Position numbers and translations under genes: made by a program. Shown here in pieces: positions 25,558 to 35,472 of a DNA stretch of 64,000 nt. The notes below the pieces were generated by a model. That model ran no database searches, had not been told where the DNA came from, and was given only the letters and a program-made list of their open reading frames with translations. This DNA is from Stenotrophomonas lactitubi (GTDB lineage Bacteria > Pseudomonadota > Gammaproteobacteria > Xanthomonadales > Xanthomonadaceae), in assembly GCF_002803515.1 (NCBI RefSeq), contig NZ_PHQX01000003.1, positions 124,001 to 188,000 on the forward strand, given 5' to 3'. How positions within the stretch are numbered: position 1 is the first letter of the stretch; each line of letters starts with the position of its first letter.

Positions 25558-26862
25558 ATGCGAGTCCTAGTTCTCGGCAGCGGCGTGATCGGCACCACCA
25601 GTGCCTGGTACCTGCGACAGGCCGGGTTTGAAGTCACGGTCGTCGACCGCCAGCCCGGTCCCGCGCTGGAAACCAGCTTCGCCAATGCCGGCCAGCTGTC
25701 CTTCGGCTACACCTCGCCGTGGGCCGCCCCGGGCGTACCGAAGAAGGCCATCGGCTGGCTGTTCGAAAAGCACGCGCCGCTGGCGATCAAGCCGGGCATG
25801 GACCTGGCCCAGTACCGCTGGCTGTGGCAGATGCTGCGCAACTGCACCCACGAGCGCTACGCGATCAACAAGGCGCGCATGGTGCGCATGTCCGAGTACA
25901 GCCGCGACTGCCTGAACGAGCTGCGTGCGCAGATCGGCATCGATTTCGAAGGGCGCGACCTGGGCACCACCCAGCTGTTCCGCACCCAGCAGCAGCTGGA
26001 TGCCTCGGCGCAGGACATCGAGATCCTGGCCCAGTACGGCGTGCCGTACGAAGTGCTGGATCGCGCCGGCATCATCAAGGCCGAGCCCGCGCTGGCCCAC
26101 GTCGATGGCCTGGTGGGCGCGCTGCGCCTGCCGCGCGACCAGACCGGCGATTGCCAGCTGTTCACCCGCCGCCTGGCGCAGATGGCGGCCGAAGCGGGTG
26201 TCGAGTTCCGCTACGACCAGGACATCACCGGCGTGGAATTCGACGGTGACCGCATCACCGGCGTACGCATCGGCGGCAAGCTGGAAACCGCGGACCGCTT
26301 CGTGGTCGCACTGGGCAGCTATTCGCCGGCGCTGGTTGCGCCGCTGGGCATGCGCCTGCCGGTGTATCCGCTGAAGGGCTACTCGTTGACCCTGCCGATC
26401 ACCGACCCGGCGATGGCGCCGACCTCGACCATCCTCGATGAGAGCTACAAGGTTGCGGTGACCCGCTTCGACAACCGCATCCGCGTCGGCGGCATGGCCG
26501 AAGTGGCTGGTTTCGACCTGTCACTGTCGCCGCGCCGCCGCGAGACGCTGGAGCTGGTGGTGCGCGATCTGTACCCGAAGGGCGGTGACCTGGCCAAGGC
26601 CGAGTTCTGGACCGGCCTGCGCCCGGCCACGCCCGACGGTACGCCGGTGATCGGCGCCACGCCGTTCCGCAACCTGTTCCTCAACACCGGCCATGGCACG
26701 CTGGGCTGGACCATGGCCTGCGGCTCGGGCCGCTACCTGGCCGACCTGATGAGCGCGCGTCAGCCGCAGATCAGCACCGAAGGCCTGGATATCTTCCGCT
26801 ACGGCCAGTACCGCCACGCCCCGCAACATGAGAACCGCACATGCGTCCTGCCCGCGCGCTGA
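25558..26862 (+). CDS. dadA: D-amino acid dehydrogenase DadA
   Basis: 434 residues. The FAD-binding motif [15 protein letters not shown] starts at residue 4, [14 protein letters not shown] and [14 protein letters not shown] are family blocks. It oxidises D-alanine to pyruvate and ammonia at the membrane, passing electrons to the respiratory chain. The 3' end overlaps alr by 22 bases. The unit is the dad operon, with the racemase making D-Ala from L-Ala first. Confidence 0.96.
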   Translation: MRVLVLGSGVIGTTSAWYLRQAGFEVTVVDRQPGPALETSFANAGQLSFGYTSPWAAPGVPKKAIGWLFEKHAPLAIKPGMDLAQYRWLWQMLRNCTHERYAINKARMVRMSEYSRDCLNELRAQIGIDFEGRDLGTTQLFRTQQQLDASAQDIEILAQYGVPYEVLDRAGIIKAEPALAHVDGLVGALRLPRDQTGDCQLFTRRLAQMAAEAGVEFRYDQDITGVEFDGDRITGVRIGGKLETADRFVVALGSYSPALVAPLGMRLPVYPLKGYSLTLPITDPAMAPTSTILDESYKVAVTRFDNRIRVGGMAEVAGFDLSLSPRRRETLELVVRDLYPKGGDLAKAEFWTGLRPATPDGTPVIGATPFRNLFLNTGHGTLGWTMACGSGRYLADLMSARQPQISTEGLDIFRYGQYRHAPQHENRTCVLPAR

Positions 26863-27911
26863 TCGATCTGGGCGCACTGCGCAGCAACTACCGCCTGGCC
26901 CGTGAACTGGGCGGTGGCAAGGCGCTGGCGATCATCAAGGCCGATGCCTATGGCCACGGTGCAGTGCGCTGCGCGCAGGCACTGGAAGGCGAGGCCGACG
27001 GCTTCGGCGTGGCCACGATCGAAGAGGCACTGGAGCTGCGCCAAGCCGGTATCCGTGCACCGATCCTGCTGCTGGAAGGCATCTTCGAGGCCAGCGAAAT
27101 GGCGCTGGTGGCCGAGCATGACCTGTGGTTCTCGGTGGGTTCGCCGTGGCAGCTGGAAGCACTGGCCGCGTTCGACAGCCCGCGTCCGCTGACGGTGTGG
27201 CTGAAGCTGGACAGTGGCATGCACCGGCTGGGCCTGGACGTCGCCGGTTTCCGCGCCGCGCACGCACGTCTGTCTGCATTGCCGCAGGTGGCGCGCATCG
27301 TACTGATGACCCACCTGGCACGCGCCGACGAGCTGGACAGCGAGCGTACCCATGAGCAGGCCGCCACCTTCGTCGAGGCCATCGAAGGCCTGCAAGGTGA
27401 GACCAGCGTCTGCAATTCGCCAGCACTGCTGGGCTGGCCGGACGTACGTAGTGACTGGGTACGCCCGGGCCTGATGCTGTACGGGGCAAACCCGCTGCCG
27501 GACAACAGCGAGCTGACCGCGCGCCTGCGCCCGGTGATGACGATGCAGTCCAAGGTGATCGCCGAGCGCTGGATCGAGGCCGGTGAGCCGGTCGGCTACG
27601 GTGCGCGCTTCGTGGCCAAGGCACGCACACGCGTGGGCGTGGTCGCACTGGGCTATGCCGATGGCTATCCGCAGTTCGCGCCCAATGGCACCCCGGTGCT
27701 GATCGATGGCCAACCCGGTGGGCTGATCGGCCGCGTGTCGATGGACATGCTGACCGTGGACCTGACCGCACATGCGCAGGCCGGCGTCGGCAGCGTGGTG
27801 GAACTGTGGGGCACAGCGCCGACGCTGTCCGAGCTGGCCCCGCGCTGCGGTGTCAGTGCCTACCAGCTGCCGTGTGGCGTCAAACGCGTGGCACGTGTCT
27901 ACCAGGATTGA
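26841..27911 (+). CDS. alr: Alanine racemase (catabolic DadX type)
   Basis: 356 residues. The PLP lysine is Lys33 in [11 protein letters not shown] and the second catalytic base is Tyr253 in VGYGARF. Converts L- and D-alanine, feeding DadA and also supplying D-Ala for peptidoglycan. It overlaps dadA, so the two are co-expressed; this position suggests the DadX role, but if no other racemase gene exists it would be essential. Confidence 0.95.
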   Translation: MRPARALIDLGALRSNYRLARELGGGKALAIIKADAYGHGAVRCAQALEGEADGFGVATIEEALELRQAGIRAPILLLEGIFEASEMALVAEHDLWFSVGSPWQLEALAAFDSPRPLTVWLKLDSGMHRLGLDVAGFRAAHARLSALPQVARIVLMTHLARADELDSERTHEQAATFVEAIEGLQGETSVCNSPALLGWPDVRSDWVRPGLMLYGANPLPDNSELTARLRPVMTMQSKVIAERWIEAGEPVGYGARFVAKARTRVGVVALGYADGYPQFAPNGTPVLIDGQPGGLIGRVSMDMLTVDLTAHAQAGVGSVVELWGTAPTLSELAPRCGVSAYQLPCGVKRVARVYQD

Positions 27912-27920
27912 CCGGCCGCT

Positions 27921-28040
27921 GGTAGCGGCCGACCTTGGTCGGCGCCGTGAATGTGTGTCGACCAAGGTCGACACCTACCGGATCGATCAAACCTTGGTCG
28001 GCGCCGTGAATGTGTGTCGACCAAGGTCGACACCTACCGG
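27921..28040. repeat. Tandem 50-bp duplication containing SMAG units
   Basis: A 50-base block is repeated exactly at 27932-27981 and 27991-28040, 59 bases apart. Each copy contains half of a GTAG hairpin (ACCTTGGTCGGCGCC) and a full GTGTCGACCAAGGTCGACAC hairpin followed by CTACC. A further partial GTAG unit starts at 27921. Confidence 0.9.
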
Positions 28041-28062
28041 TGGGTCGTCGCGCTGCGCGGGG

Positions 28063-28629
28063 TTACCGGGCAGCGGTGACGCGCGAGGTCAGCTGACGCT
28101 TCACCCAGTCGTCGATCAGGCGCTTCTCATAGCGCAACGGATCGGTATCGCTCTTCAGGCCGATGTTGTGCAGGTAGCCGCTGTCGCTCAGGCGGGCGTC
28201 GCCTTCATCGATGATGCGCCCGCTGGCGTCCTTCAGCGTGTACTGCAGGGTGATCCGCGGCGGGTAGATGTCGCGCATGATCCGGATATCGCTGCCACGC
28301 GGGCCGTGCCACGGCTCGTAGTCGCCCGCGCGCTTGATATCGACCAGGGTCACGTCCAGCGTCTGCCCGGCCTGCAGCGGCTTGGCGGCGCTGGTCTGTA
28401 CGTAGCGTGCCAGCTGCTGCACCCAGTCACCGCGTTCAGCCTCGAAGCGGTTGCTGCTCTGGCGGAGCTCGGTGAATTTTGCCGGATCGTCCCACTTCAC
28501 GCTGACCGGGCCATCGGCCTGCAGCGCGCGCGGCGCGTCGGGCGCTGTTACCGTCCGCGGCGCGGCGGCCACGCTGCCCACGGCAAGCATGCCGGCCAGC
28601 AGCAGGGCGGTTGAAAGCGAACCTTTCAT
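28063..28629 (-). CDS. Exported DUF3016 protein
   Basis: 188 residues with a signal peptide (MKGSLSTALLLAGMLAVG, SVAAA cleavage region). The mature protein contains VSVKWDDPAKFTELR, DIKRAGDYEPWHGP, IRIMRDIYPPRITLQY, LSDSGYLHNIG and YEKRLIDDWVK, the DUF3016 pattern. This family is periplasmic and uncharacterised. The ATG at 28629 has GGAGAC upstream; longer in-frame starts are unlikely. Confidence 0.88.
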   Translation of the reverse strand: MKGSLSTALLLAGMLAVGSVAAAPRTVTAPDAPRALQADGPVSVKWDDPAKFTELRQSSNRFEAERGDWVQQLARYVQTSAAKPLQAGQTLDVTLVDIKRAGDYEPWHGPRGSDIRIMRDIYPPRITLQYTLKDASGRIIDEGDARLSDSGYLHNIGLKSDTDPLRYEKRLIDDWVKRQLTSRVTAAR

Positions 28630-28879
28630 GGCAGTCTCCTGCGTCCCCGAAGCGGGGAGGATGATGATCTCGGATCGAGTGTGATCCCGCCGCAGGGCCG
28701 CAGCAATGGCCAAGAGCGTCAAATGCGTCAGCAGTTGCCGCCAATTCATGGTCGTCAACCCTGACTGACGGCGCTTGACGCTGTGAATACGCGCTCTGGA
28801 AGATGCTGTACCTCCATCCGGTCTTTTCTTCCCCACGCCCTTGTCCACATTGCCGCCCCTCGTGGAGCGCTCACCCTTG

Positions 28880-30865
28880 ATGGTGCCGACGCCCGAACCC
28901 GACCTGCACCATGGCGTGCTTGAGCGCATCCACGCAGGTTTCTGTGTGATCCAGGTGCTGTTCGACGGCGACGAGGCGATCGATTACCGCTTCCTCGAGG
29001 TCAACGACGCCTTCGAGCGCCATACCGGCCTGAAGGATGCCTGCGGCAAGCGCATGAGCGCGCTGGAGCCACAGCACGAAGGCGACTGGTTCCGGATCTA
29101 CGGCGAAGTGGCGCGGACCGGGCGACCGGCGCAGTTCGAGATGGACGCCCGTGCCCTCGGGCGTTCGTTCGCGGTGGATGCGGTGCGTGTCGGCCGGCCG
29201 GGCGATGACCTGGTGGGCGTGCTGTTCTTCGATGTGACCGCGCGCAAGCAGATGGAAGTGGAGCTGGGCGAGAGCGAGGCGCGTTTCAGTGCACTGGCCG
29301 ATGGTTTGCCGATGCCGGTGTGGGTGCTGGACGAGCGCGGCCACGCCCGCTTCGTCAACAGTGCCTTCAGCGAGTTCTTCGGCGGCGACGAGAACCGCGT
29401 GCCGGAAGATGTCTGGCGCGGTCTGGTGCATCCCGACGATGCGTCGGTGTTCGAATACGAACTGCAGGAAGCGCTGAAAGCGCAGCGTTCGATGCATGCT
29501 CTGGTACGCGCCCGTCGCGCCGATGGGCAGTGGCGCTGGCTGGAAATGAACGCCCGTCCGCGCTTCTCGCGGATGGGTCGTTTCATCGGTCTGGCCGGTA
29601 GCAGCCCGGACGTCACCGAGCGTCGCGAGATCGAACTGGCGCGTGAGGAGCTGCTGCAGTCCGAGCGCGCCGCACGCAGTGCCGCGGAGAACATGGCGCG
29701 GCTGAAGGATGAATTCCTGGCCACGCTGTCGCATGAGCTGCGCACGCCGCTGACCACGATCCTGGGCTGGAGCGAACTGCTGCTGCAGCGCGTGGATTCC
29801 ACCAGTCCGCTGTACAAGGGCCTGGGCGTGATCGCCAACAGCGCCACCGCGCAGAAGCGGTTGATCTCGGACATGCTCGATCTCAGCAGCATGCTGCTGG
29901 GCAAGGTGCAGCTGGAAGTGGAAGTGCTGGATCTGCGCGACCAGTTGAACGAAGCGATGGGCGCGCAGGAGCTGGTGGCCGAGGGCAAGGCGCTGGACGT
30001 CACCCTGCAGCTGCCGCCGCAGGCGTGCCAGGTGCTGGGCGATGCCACCCGGCTGCAGCAGGTGTTCTGGAATCTGCTGTCCAACGCGATCAAGTTCACC
30101 CCGGCCGAGGGCCGCATCGATGTGCAGCTGCAGGCCGATGGCAACTATTGGACGATCACCGTGCGTGATATCGGCGACGGCATCGCACCGGAGTTCCTGA
30201 ACCATCTGTTCAGCCGCTTCCGCCAGGCCGACGGCACCACCACCCGCCGTCATGGCGGTCTGGGCCTGGGCCTGGCGATCGTGCAGCAGCTGGTAGAACT
30301 GCACGGCGGTACGGTCAGTGCGGCCAGCGATGGCCATGGTCACGGCGCCACCTTCACCGTGCGCCTGCCACAGCACCTGCCCGATGCCGAACGGCGTCCG
30401 CTGCGTGAGGTCGTCAGCGGTCCGATCCTGGAACCGATGGTGGTCGAACCGTACCCGTTGCGCGGCCTGCATGTGCTGGCCGTGGAAGACCAGCCAGAAG
30501 TGCTGGAGTACCTGCGGCGCATGCTGGAAGAGCAGGGCGCCAGCGTGTCCGCGGCCAGCTCTGCGGGCGAGGCACTGGCGCTGCTGGCCGACAATGGCCA
30601 CCTGCAGTACCACGTGCTGCTGACCGACATCGGCATGCCGGGCATGGATGGCTATGGCCTGGTGAGCACGCTGCGCGAGGACCTGGGCGTGGATGCCACG
30701 GCATTGCCTGCGGTGGCGGTGACGGCACTGGCGCGTGCTGATGACCGTCGCCGTGCGTTGGCCTCGGGCTTCCAGGAGCATGTGGCCAAGCCGTATTCGG
30801 TGGCCCAGTTGGTGGGTGTGGTGCGGCGCGTGCAGGCCACGCGCGGGGACAGCCTGCTGCACTGA
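28880..30865 (+). CDS. Hybrid sensor histidine kinase (PAS-PAS-HK-REC)
   Basis: 661 residues, no membrane segment, so cytoplasmic. Two PAS domains (about 10-130 and 135-260), a HisKA domain with ATLSHELRTPLTTILG (His about residue 290), an ATPase domain (NLLSNAIKFTP, IGDGIAPEF, GGLGLGLAIV) and a C-terminal receiver with the acceptor Asp in LLTDIGMPGMDG. The ATG at 28880 is used; a TTG at 28841 would add 13 residues. The receiver suggests intramolecular relay and an output through an Hpt or free regulator elsewhere. The 250 bases upstream, shared with the DUF3016 gene, show no clear element. Confidence 0.92.
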   Translation: MVPTPEPDLHHGVLERIHAGFCVIQVLFDGDEAIDYRFLEVNDAFERHTGLKDACGKRMSALEPQHEGDWFRIYGEVARTGRPAQFEMDARALGRSFAVDAVRVGRPGDDLVGVLFFDVTARKQMEVELGESEARFSALADGLPMPVWVLDERGHARFVNSAFSEFFGGDENRVPEDVWRGLVHPDDASVFEYELQEALKAQRSMHALVRARRADGQWRWLEMNARPRFSRMGRFIGLAGSSPDVTERREIELAREELLQSERAARSAAENMARLKDEFLATLSHELRTPLTTILGWSELLLQRVDSTSPLYKGLGVIANSATAQKRLISDMLDLSSMLLGKVQLEVEVLDLRDQLNEAMGAQELVAEGKALDVTLQLPPQACQVLGDATRLQQVFWNLLSNAIKFTPAEGRIDVQLQADGNYWTITVRDIGDGIAPEFLNHLFSRFRQADGTTTRRHGGLGLGLAIVQQLVELHGGTVSAASDGHGHGATFTVRLPQHLPDAERRPLREVVSGPILEPMVVEPYPLRGLHVLAVEDQPEVLEYLRRMLEEQGASVSAASSAGEALALLADNGHLQYHVLLTDIGMPGMDGYGLVSTLREDLGVDATALPAVAVTALARADDRRRALASGFQEHVAKPYSVAQLVGVVRRVQATRGDSLLH

Positions 30866-30916
30866 GCATTCACGGCCAATCGGCGACCCTGCACGTCTGC
30901 ACGCAGGAGGTTGTCG

Positions 30917-31210
30917 ATGTCCCGTATTGCTCCCCGGATCCATACCGATGCCGCGCAGATCGCGCGCCTGGAAGCCCTGCTGCCGCAGTTGCACGGGGAA
31001 ACTCAGGTGCAGCTGACCCTGCACGACGGCCGCCGCCTACTGGGCACGGTCGCGGTGCAGCCGACGCTGCAGCAGTACCGCAACGAGGCCGGCGACGAAG
31101 GCAGCAACGGCCAGCTGCGGCTGGACGATCTCGATACACCGGTGCAGCAGCATCACGTGTGGCTGGATGAAATCGCCAGCATCCGCGAGCTGCCGCCCAC
31201 GGCGCCTTGA
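30917..31210 (+). CDS. DUF3247 family protein
   Basis: 97 residues. AGGAGG six bases before the ATG at 30917 fixes the start. MSRIAPRIHTDAAQIARLEA, VQLTLHDGRRLLGTV and VWLDEIASIREL fit DUF3247, a small beta-rich, Sm-like fold known mainly in Xanthomonadaceae. No signal. No known partner; function unknown. Confidence 0.85.
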   Translation: MSRIAPRIHTDAAQIARLEALLPQLHGETQVQLTLHDGRRLLGTVAVQPTLQQYRNEAGDEGSNGQLRLDDLDTPVQQHHVWLDEIASIRELPPTAP

Positions 31211-31214
31211 TCCG

Positions 31215-31292
31215 ATGTAGAGCCGAGCCCATGCTCGGCTGCCGTCCGCGCGGCTGCGCCGCCGCCCGAGCATTGGCTCGGGCGCTACAGGC
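31215..31292. repeat. Inverted pair of SMAG/GTAG repeats
   Basis: GTAGAGCCGAGCCCATGCTC at 31216 and GCCCGAGCATTGGCTCGGGC then GCTAC near 31287, in opposite orientation between convergent genes. Confidence 0.8.
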
Positions 31293-31295
31293 CTA

Positions 31296-31559
31296 TCAAT
31301 GCTCGAACAGCGTTGCCGTCGCCTCGAACCTGCGCGCATAGGCGCGCTCCTCGGCTACCCGGGTCACTTCATCGTCTGCCAGGTCCGGCGCGCCATAGAC
31401 GGCGTAGGCCACGCTGCCATCGGCGCCGTGGCCGACCTGGTGCAGGCGGTAGCGGGAATGGCCGCCGCCGGTGTCCTCCGGGTAATGCACGGGGGGATGG
31501 CTGCCTTCCAGGTCCATTTCACTGTTGTCGACAACACCTCCGACGAACAAGGCGCGCAT
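31296..31559 (-). CDS. Small conserved hypothetical protein
   Basis: 87 residues from the ATG at 31559, with GGAGATCC upstream. Contains MRALFVGGVVDNSEMDLEG, PPVHYPEDTGGGHSRYRLHQ and a YARRFEATATLFEH end. No signal peptide or membrane segment. I do not recognise the family; the strong ribosome site and phrase-like composition support a real gene. Confidence 0.65.
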   Translation of the reverse strand: MRALFVGGVVDNSEMDLEGSHPPVHYPEDTGGGHSRYRLHQVGHGADGSVAYAVYGAPDLADDEVTRVAEERAYARRFEATATLFEH

Positions 31560-31715
31560 GCAGGATCTCCAGGAGTTGCGGGGGAGCTTCTACCCTGAAC
31601 GCTGGCATGTTGCTGCGGCATCAAGGCAACGTTGAAGTTTCGCAAAGCGGCGGCCGGGGCCGGGCCGGACAAGCCGGTACAATGGACGGCCCTCACGCTT
31701 CCAGTACCCGCGCCG

Positions 31716-32786
31716 ATGGCATCCAGCGACGACGCCCCCCTGCAGACCTTGTTCCTGCCGTTCTCCAGCGGCGCCCTGCGCTGGCCGGAGGGTCCGGTGG
31801 CCTTCCTGCGCGCCCGTGACGGCTGGCCCCTGCGCGAGCAGGCCGGCGGCCGCGAGGTCGACTGCGAGCAGAGCTTCGCCCCGTTCGCGCAGCCGCTGCA
31901 GCAGGCCGCTGGCTGGACCGTCAGCGGCCAGCTGGATGATGTTGCCGGCCGCGGCCGTTACCCGCTGGTGCTGGTGCTGCCGCCGCGCCAGCGCGAGGAA
32001 GCCCGCGCGCTGTTCGCCCGCGCCCTGGCGCTGGTCGCCGAGGGTGGCCGCATCGTGGCCTGCCAGCACAACAACGAAGGCGCCCGCTCCGGCGAAGGCG
32101 ACCTCAAGCAGTTGGCCGGCCTCGGCGGCAGCCTGACCAAGAACCACTGCCGCGTGTTCTGGACCGCGCCGTTGCAGGGCCAGCACGATGCGGACGTGGC
32201 CAAGCGCTGGGGCAGCCTGGACGCAGTGCGGCCGATCGTCGGCGGCCGTTTCCTCAGCCGCCCGGGCGTGTTCGCCTGGGACCGCATCGACCCGGCCTCG
32301 GCGCTGCTTGCCGAACATCTGCCGGCCGACCTGGCCGGGCGTGCGGCCGACCTCGGTGCCGGTTACGGCTACCTGTCGCGCGAGCTGCTGGAGCGCTGCC
32401 CGAAGATCACCGCGCTGGACCTGTACGAGGCCGAGAAGCGCGCGCTGGACCTGGCCGAACTCAATCTGGCGCCGCCGCCGCGCCCGGTACCGCTGCGCTT
32501 CCTGTGGCGCGACGTCACCGCCGGTATCGAGCCGGACTACGACGTCATCATCAGCAACCCGCCGTTCCACACCCCCTCGCGTGCGGACCGTCCGGACATC
32601 GGCCAGCGCTTCATCGCCGTGGCCGCGCAGGCGCTGCGCCCGGGCGGGCGCCTGTACGTGGTGGCCAACCGTCACCTGCCGTACGAGTACACGCTCAACG
32701 AGAGCTTCGGCGCGGTGCGCGTGGTTGCCGAGCGCGATGGCTTCAAGCTGGTCGAGGCAGTGAAGGGCAAGGGGAAGGCCCGGTGA
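31716..32786 (+). CDS. rsmC: rRNA/tRNA guanine-N2 methyltransferase RsmC-like
   Basis: 356 residues. The C-terminal half carries the SAM motif ADLGAGYGYLS and the N2-guanine/adenine catalytic motif NPPFH, as in RsmC (16S rRNA m2G1207) and related RlmG enzymes. The N-terminal half is a degenerate copy of the fold, typical of RsmC. The ATG at 31716 gives the family length. Stop overlaps the next gene (GTGA). TACAAT lies 33-38 bases upstream of the ATG as a possible -10. Confidence 0.87.
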   Translation: MASSDDAPLQTLFLPFSSGALRWPEGPVAFLRARDGWPLREQAGGREVDCEQSFAPFAQPLQQAAGWTVSGQLDDVAGRGRYPLVLVLPPRQREEARALFARALALVAEGGRIVACQHNNEGARSGEGDLKQLAGLGGSLTKNHCRVFWTAPLQGQHDADVAKRWGSLDAVRPIVGGRFLSRPGVFAWDRIDPASALLAEHLPADLAGRAADLGAGYGYLSRELLERCPKITALDLYEAEKRALDLAELNLAPPPRPVPLRFLWRDVTAGIEPDYDVIISNPPFHTPSRADRPDIGQRFIAVAAQALRPGGRLYVVANRHLPYEYTLNESFGAVRVVAERDGFKLVEAVKGKGKAR

Positions 32787-33484
32787 AACTGGTCAAGCTC
32801 ATCGCCAACCTCGGCTACGGTAGCCGCAAGCAGGTGCAGTGGATGTTCCGCGAAGGCCGCGTCACCGACGCCGACGGCGAGGTGCTGTATGCCGACGACC
32901 AGGTGCCGCATGAAGCGGTGCGCGTCGATGGCGAGCCGCTGGACCCGCCGGTGGGCCTGTCGCTGGCGATGTACAAGCCGGCCGGCTACACCTGTTCGAC
33001 CAAGGACAAGGGCCGCCTGATCTACGACCTGCTGCCGCCGCGCTTCCGCGACCGCGACCCGGTGCTGTCCACCGTCGGCCGCCTGGACCGCGAGACCAGC
33101 GGCCTGTTGCTGCTGACCGACGACGGCAACCTGCTGCACCGGATCATTTCGCCGAAGTCGAAGCTGCCCAAGGTCTACGAAGTGGAGCTGGCCGACGACC
33201 TGCGTGGTGACGAGGTGGCGCTGTTTGCCAGCGGCACGCTGATGCTGGAAGCGGAGAAGACGCCCCTGCTGCCGGCTGAACTGCAGGTGCTCGGGCCGCG
33301 CAAGGCGCGCCTGATACTGCACGAAGGCCGCTACCATCAGGTACGCCGCATGTTCGCTGCCGCAGGCAACCACGTGCAGGCACTGCATCGCAGCCGTGTT
33401 GGTGGCCTGGACCTGCAGGGACTGGCCGAAGGGCAATGGCGGCTGCTGACCTCCACCGACCTGGATACGTTGTTCGCTCCATGA
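32783..33484 (+). CDS. rsuA: 16S rRNA pseudouridine synthase RsuA
   Basis: 233 residues from a GTG overlapping the rsmC stop. An N-terminal S4-like RNA-binding stretch (MVKLVKLIANLGYGSRKQV) precedes the synthase domain with the catalytic Asp in GRLDRETSGLLLLT and the family block LILHEGRYHQVRRM. RsuA modifies U516 of 16S rRNA. The pairing with rsmC makes a small ribosome-modification operon. Confidence 0.9.
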   Translation: MKLVKLIANLGYGSRKQVQWMFREGRVTDADGEVLYADDQVPHEAVRVDGEPLDPPVGLSLAMYKPAGYTCSTKDKGRLIYDLLPPRFRDRDPVLSTVGRLDRETSGLLLLTDDGNLLHRIISPKSKLPKVYEVELADDLRGDEVALFASGTLMLEAEKTPLLPAELQVLGPRKARLILHEGRYHQVRRMFAAAGNHVQALHRSRVGGLDLQGLAEGQWRLLTSTDLDTLFAP

Positions 33485-34164
33485 CCTCCATCGCTGCGCT
33501 GCCGTTCCTGCCCGACGCCGTCATCTTCGACATGGACGGCCTGATGATCGACAGCGAGCGCGTGTCGCTTGCCTGCTGGAGCGAAGCGGCGGAGGAATTT
33601 GGCCTGCCGCTGGATGCCAGCTTCTTCGTGCGCATGGTCGGTCTTGGCGACCGCGACAGCCAGGCGCTGCTGCGCCAGCAGGGCATCGAAGACAGCATGA
33701 TCGAGGCCTTGGCCGCGCGTTGCCATGATCTGTACGAGGAACGCACGCAGACAGGGTTGCCGCTGCGCCCGGGCATCCTGGAACTGCTTGAGTTGTTGAA
33801 GTCGCACGCGGTGCCGCGTGCGGTGGCGACCTCGACCCGACAGCCGCGGGCCAACCGCAAGCTGGCGGCGACCGGGCTGCTGCCGTACTTCGATGCGGTG
33901 ATCGCCGGTGGCGACGTGGCGCGGGCCAAGCCGGCACCGGACATCTACCTGCTGGCCGCGCAGCGGCTGGGCAAGGCACCGGAACGCTGCCTGGCGCTGG
34001 AGGATTCCCCGGCCGGCACGCGTGCCGCACTGGCTGCGGGCATGACCGTGATCCAGGTGCCGGACCTGGTGCATCCCGATGAAGAACTGCGCGCGCTGGG
34101 CCACCGCATCGTCGGCTCGCTGGTGGACGCCCACGCGCTGCTGCTGCCGCTGTTGCCGAGGTAG
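33481..34164 (+). CDS. HAD superfamily hydrolase (beta-phosphoglucomutase-like)
   Basis: 227 residues; the ATG overlaps the rsuA stop (ATGA). HAD motif I is FDMDGLMIDSE, motif II in VATSTRQP, motif III K in AKPAPDIY and motif IV LEDSPAGTRAA. The cap domain is of the small helical type. It is likely a sugar-phosphate or nucleotide phosphatase. Third gene of a translationally coupled operon. Confidence 0.88.
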   Translation: MTSIAALPFLPDAVIFDMDGLMIDSERVSLACWSEAAEEFGLPLDASFFVRMVGLGDRDSQALLRQQGIEDSMIEALAARCHDLYEERTQTGLPLRPGILELLELLKSHAVPRAVATSTRQPRANRKLAATGLLPYFDAVIAGGDVARAKPAPDIYLLAAQRLGKAPERCLALEDSPAGTRAALAAGMTVIQVPDLVHPDEELRALGHRIVGSLVDAHALLLPLLPR

Positions 34165-34258
34165 CTGCCAACCTTGGTTGGCACTGAGCCGAGCATGGGC
34201 TCGGCTCTACATCCATGGCAACCCCTCTGGTGGGTGCCGACCGTTGGTCGGCACGCTT
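34165..34258. repeat. SMAG/GTAG repeats
   Basis: GCCAACCTTGGTTGGC at 34167, GAGCCGAGCATGGGCTCGGC then TCTAC near 34190, and GTGCCGACCGTTGGTCGGCAC near 34236, all hairpins between convergent genes. Confidence 0.75.
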
Positions 34259-34263
34259 TCAGA

Positions 34264-35472
34264 TCACACCCTGCCGAACACCAGCGCCGCGTTGGTGCCA
34301 CCGAAGCCGAAGCTGTTGGACATCACCGTGTCCAGCTTCTGCTCGCGGCTTTCGCGCAGGATCGGGAAGCCTTCCACCCTCGGGTCCAGCTCGCCGATGT
34401 TGGCCGAACCGGCCACGAAGCCGTCGCGCATCATCAGCAGGCAGTAGATCGCTTCATGCACGCTGGCAGCACCCAGCGAATGGCCCGACAGCGCCTTGGT
34501 CGAGGACAGCGGCGGAATCGCATCACCGAACACCTCGCGGATCGCACCCAGCTCGGTCACATCACCCAGCGGGGTGGAGGTGCCGTGGGTGTTGAGATAA
34601 TCCAGCGGACGGTCGACGTTCTGCAGCGCCATCTTCATGCAGCGCACGGCACCTTCACCGGACGGGGCGACCATGTCGGCGCCATCGGAGGTCACGCCAT
34701 AACCGATCAGCTCGGCATGGATATGCGCGCCACGTGCCACGGCGTGGTCGTAATCCTCCAACACCAGCATGCCGCCACCACCGGCGATGACGAAGCCATC
34801 GCGGTCCTTGTCATACGGGCGCGAGGCGCTGGCGGGGGTGTCGTTGAAGCTGGTGGACAGTGCACCCATCGCATCGAACATCACGCTCATCGACCAGTGC
34901 AGGTCTTCACCGCCACCGGCGAACATGATGTCCTGCGCGCCGTGGCGGATGAGGTCGGCAGCCGCGCCGATGCAGTGTGCGGAGGTCGCGCAGGCGGCCG
35001 ACAGCGAGTAGCTGACGCCCTTGATCTGGAATGCGGTGGCCAGGCAGGCCGACACGGTCGAGCACATCGTGCGCGGCACCATGTACGGACCGACCTTGCG
35101 CACGCCGCGGCTGCGCAGCAGATCGACCGCACCCACCTGCCATTCGCTGGAGCCACCACCGGAACCGGCGATCAGGCCGGTGCGCAGGCCACTGACCTGT
35201 TCCGGGGTCAGGCCCGCATCGGTGATGGCATCGGCCATCGCCAGGTAGGCGAAGGCGGCGGCATCGCTCATGAAGCGCTTCTGCTTGCGGTCGATCAGCG
35301 CGTCCAGGTCGAGGTCGACGCGACCGCCGACCTGGCTGCGCAGGCCGGCTTCGGCGTGGTCGGCCAGCGCGGTGATGCCGGCGCGGCTCTCGCGCAGGGC
35401 GGCCGAAACGGTATCCAGATCATTGCCGAGGCAGGACGTGATGCCCATGCCGGTGATGACGACGCGACGCAT
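34264..35472 (-). CDS. fabB: 3-oxoacyl-ACP synthase I FabB
   Basis: 402 residues. The KAS Cys-His-His triad is complete: Cys in SAACATSAH (about residue 161), His in [10 protein letters not shown] and His in [11 protein letters not shown]. Elongates acyl-ACP, including the unsaturated branch. Its ATG overlaps the fabA stop (ATGA), so FabA and FabB are made in step, the standard pairing for anaerobic unsaturated fatty acid synthesis. Confidence 0.97.
   Translation of the reverse strand: MRRVVITGMGITSCLGNDLDTVSAALRESRAGITALADHAEAGLRSQVGGRVDLDLDALIDRKQKRFMSDAAAFAYLAMADAITDAGLTPEQVSGLRTGLIAGSGGGSSEWQVGAVDLLRSRGVRKVGPYMVPRTMCSTVSACLATAFQIKGVSYSLSAACATSAHCIGAAADLIRHGAQDIMFAGGGEDLHWSMSVMFDAMGALSTSFNDTPASASRPYDKDRDGFVIAGGGGMLVLEDYDHAVARGAHIHAELIGYGVTSDGADMVAPSGEGAVRCMKMALQNVDRPLDYLNTHGTSTPLGDVTELGAIREVFGDAIPPLSSTKALSGHSLGAASVHEAIYCLLMMRDGFVAGSANIGELDPRVEGFPILRESREQKLDTVMSNSFGFGGTNAALVFGRV

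Noticed and set aside
27932..28040. Possible CRISPR array
   Set aside because: Only two copies, 50 bases each with a 9-base spacer, and each contains SMAG hairpins; no cas genes in the window.
28871..31024. A 717-codon minus-strand frame opposite the hybrid kinase
   Set aside because: Antisense shadow; the plus-strand product has five intact domains.
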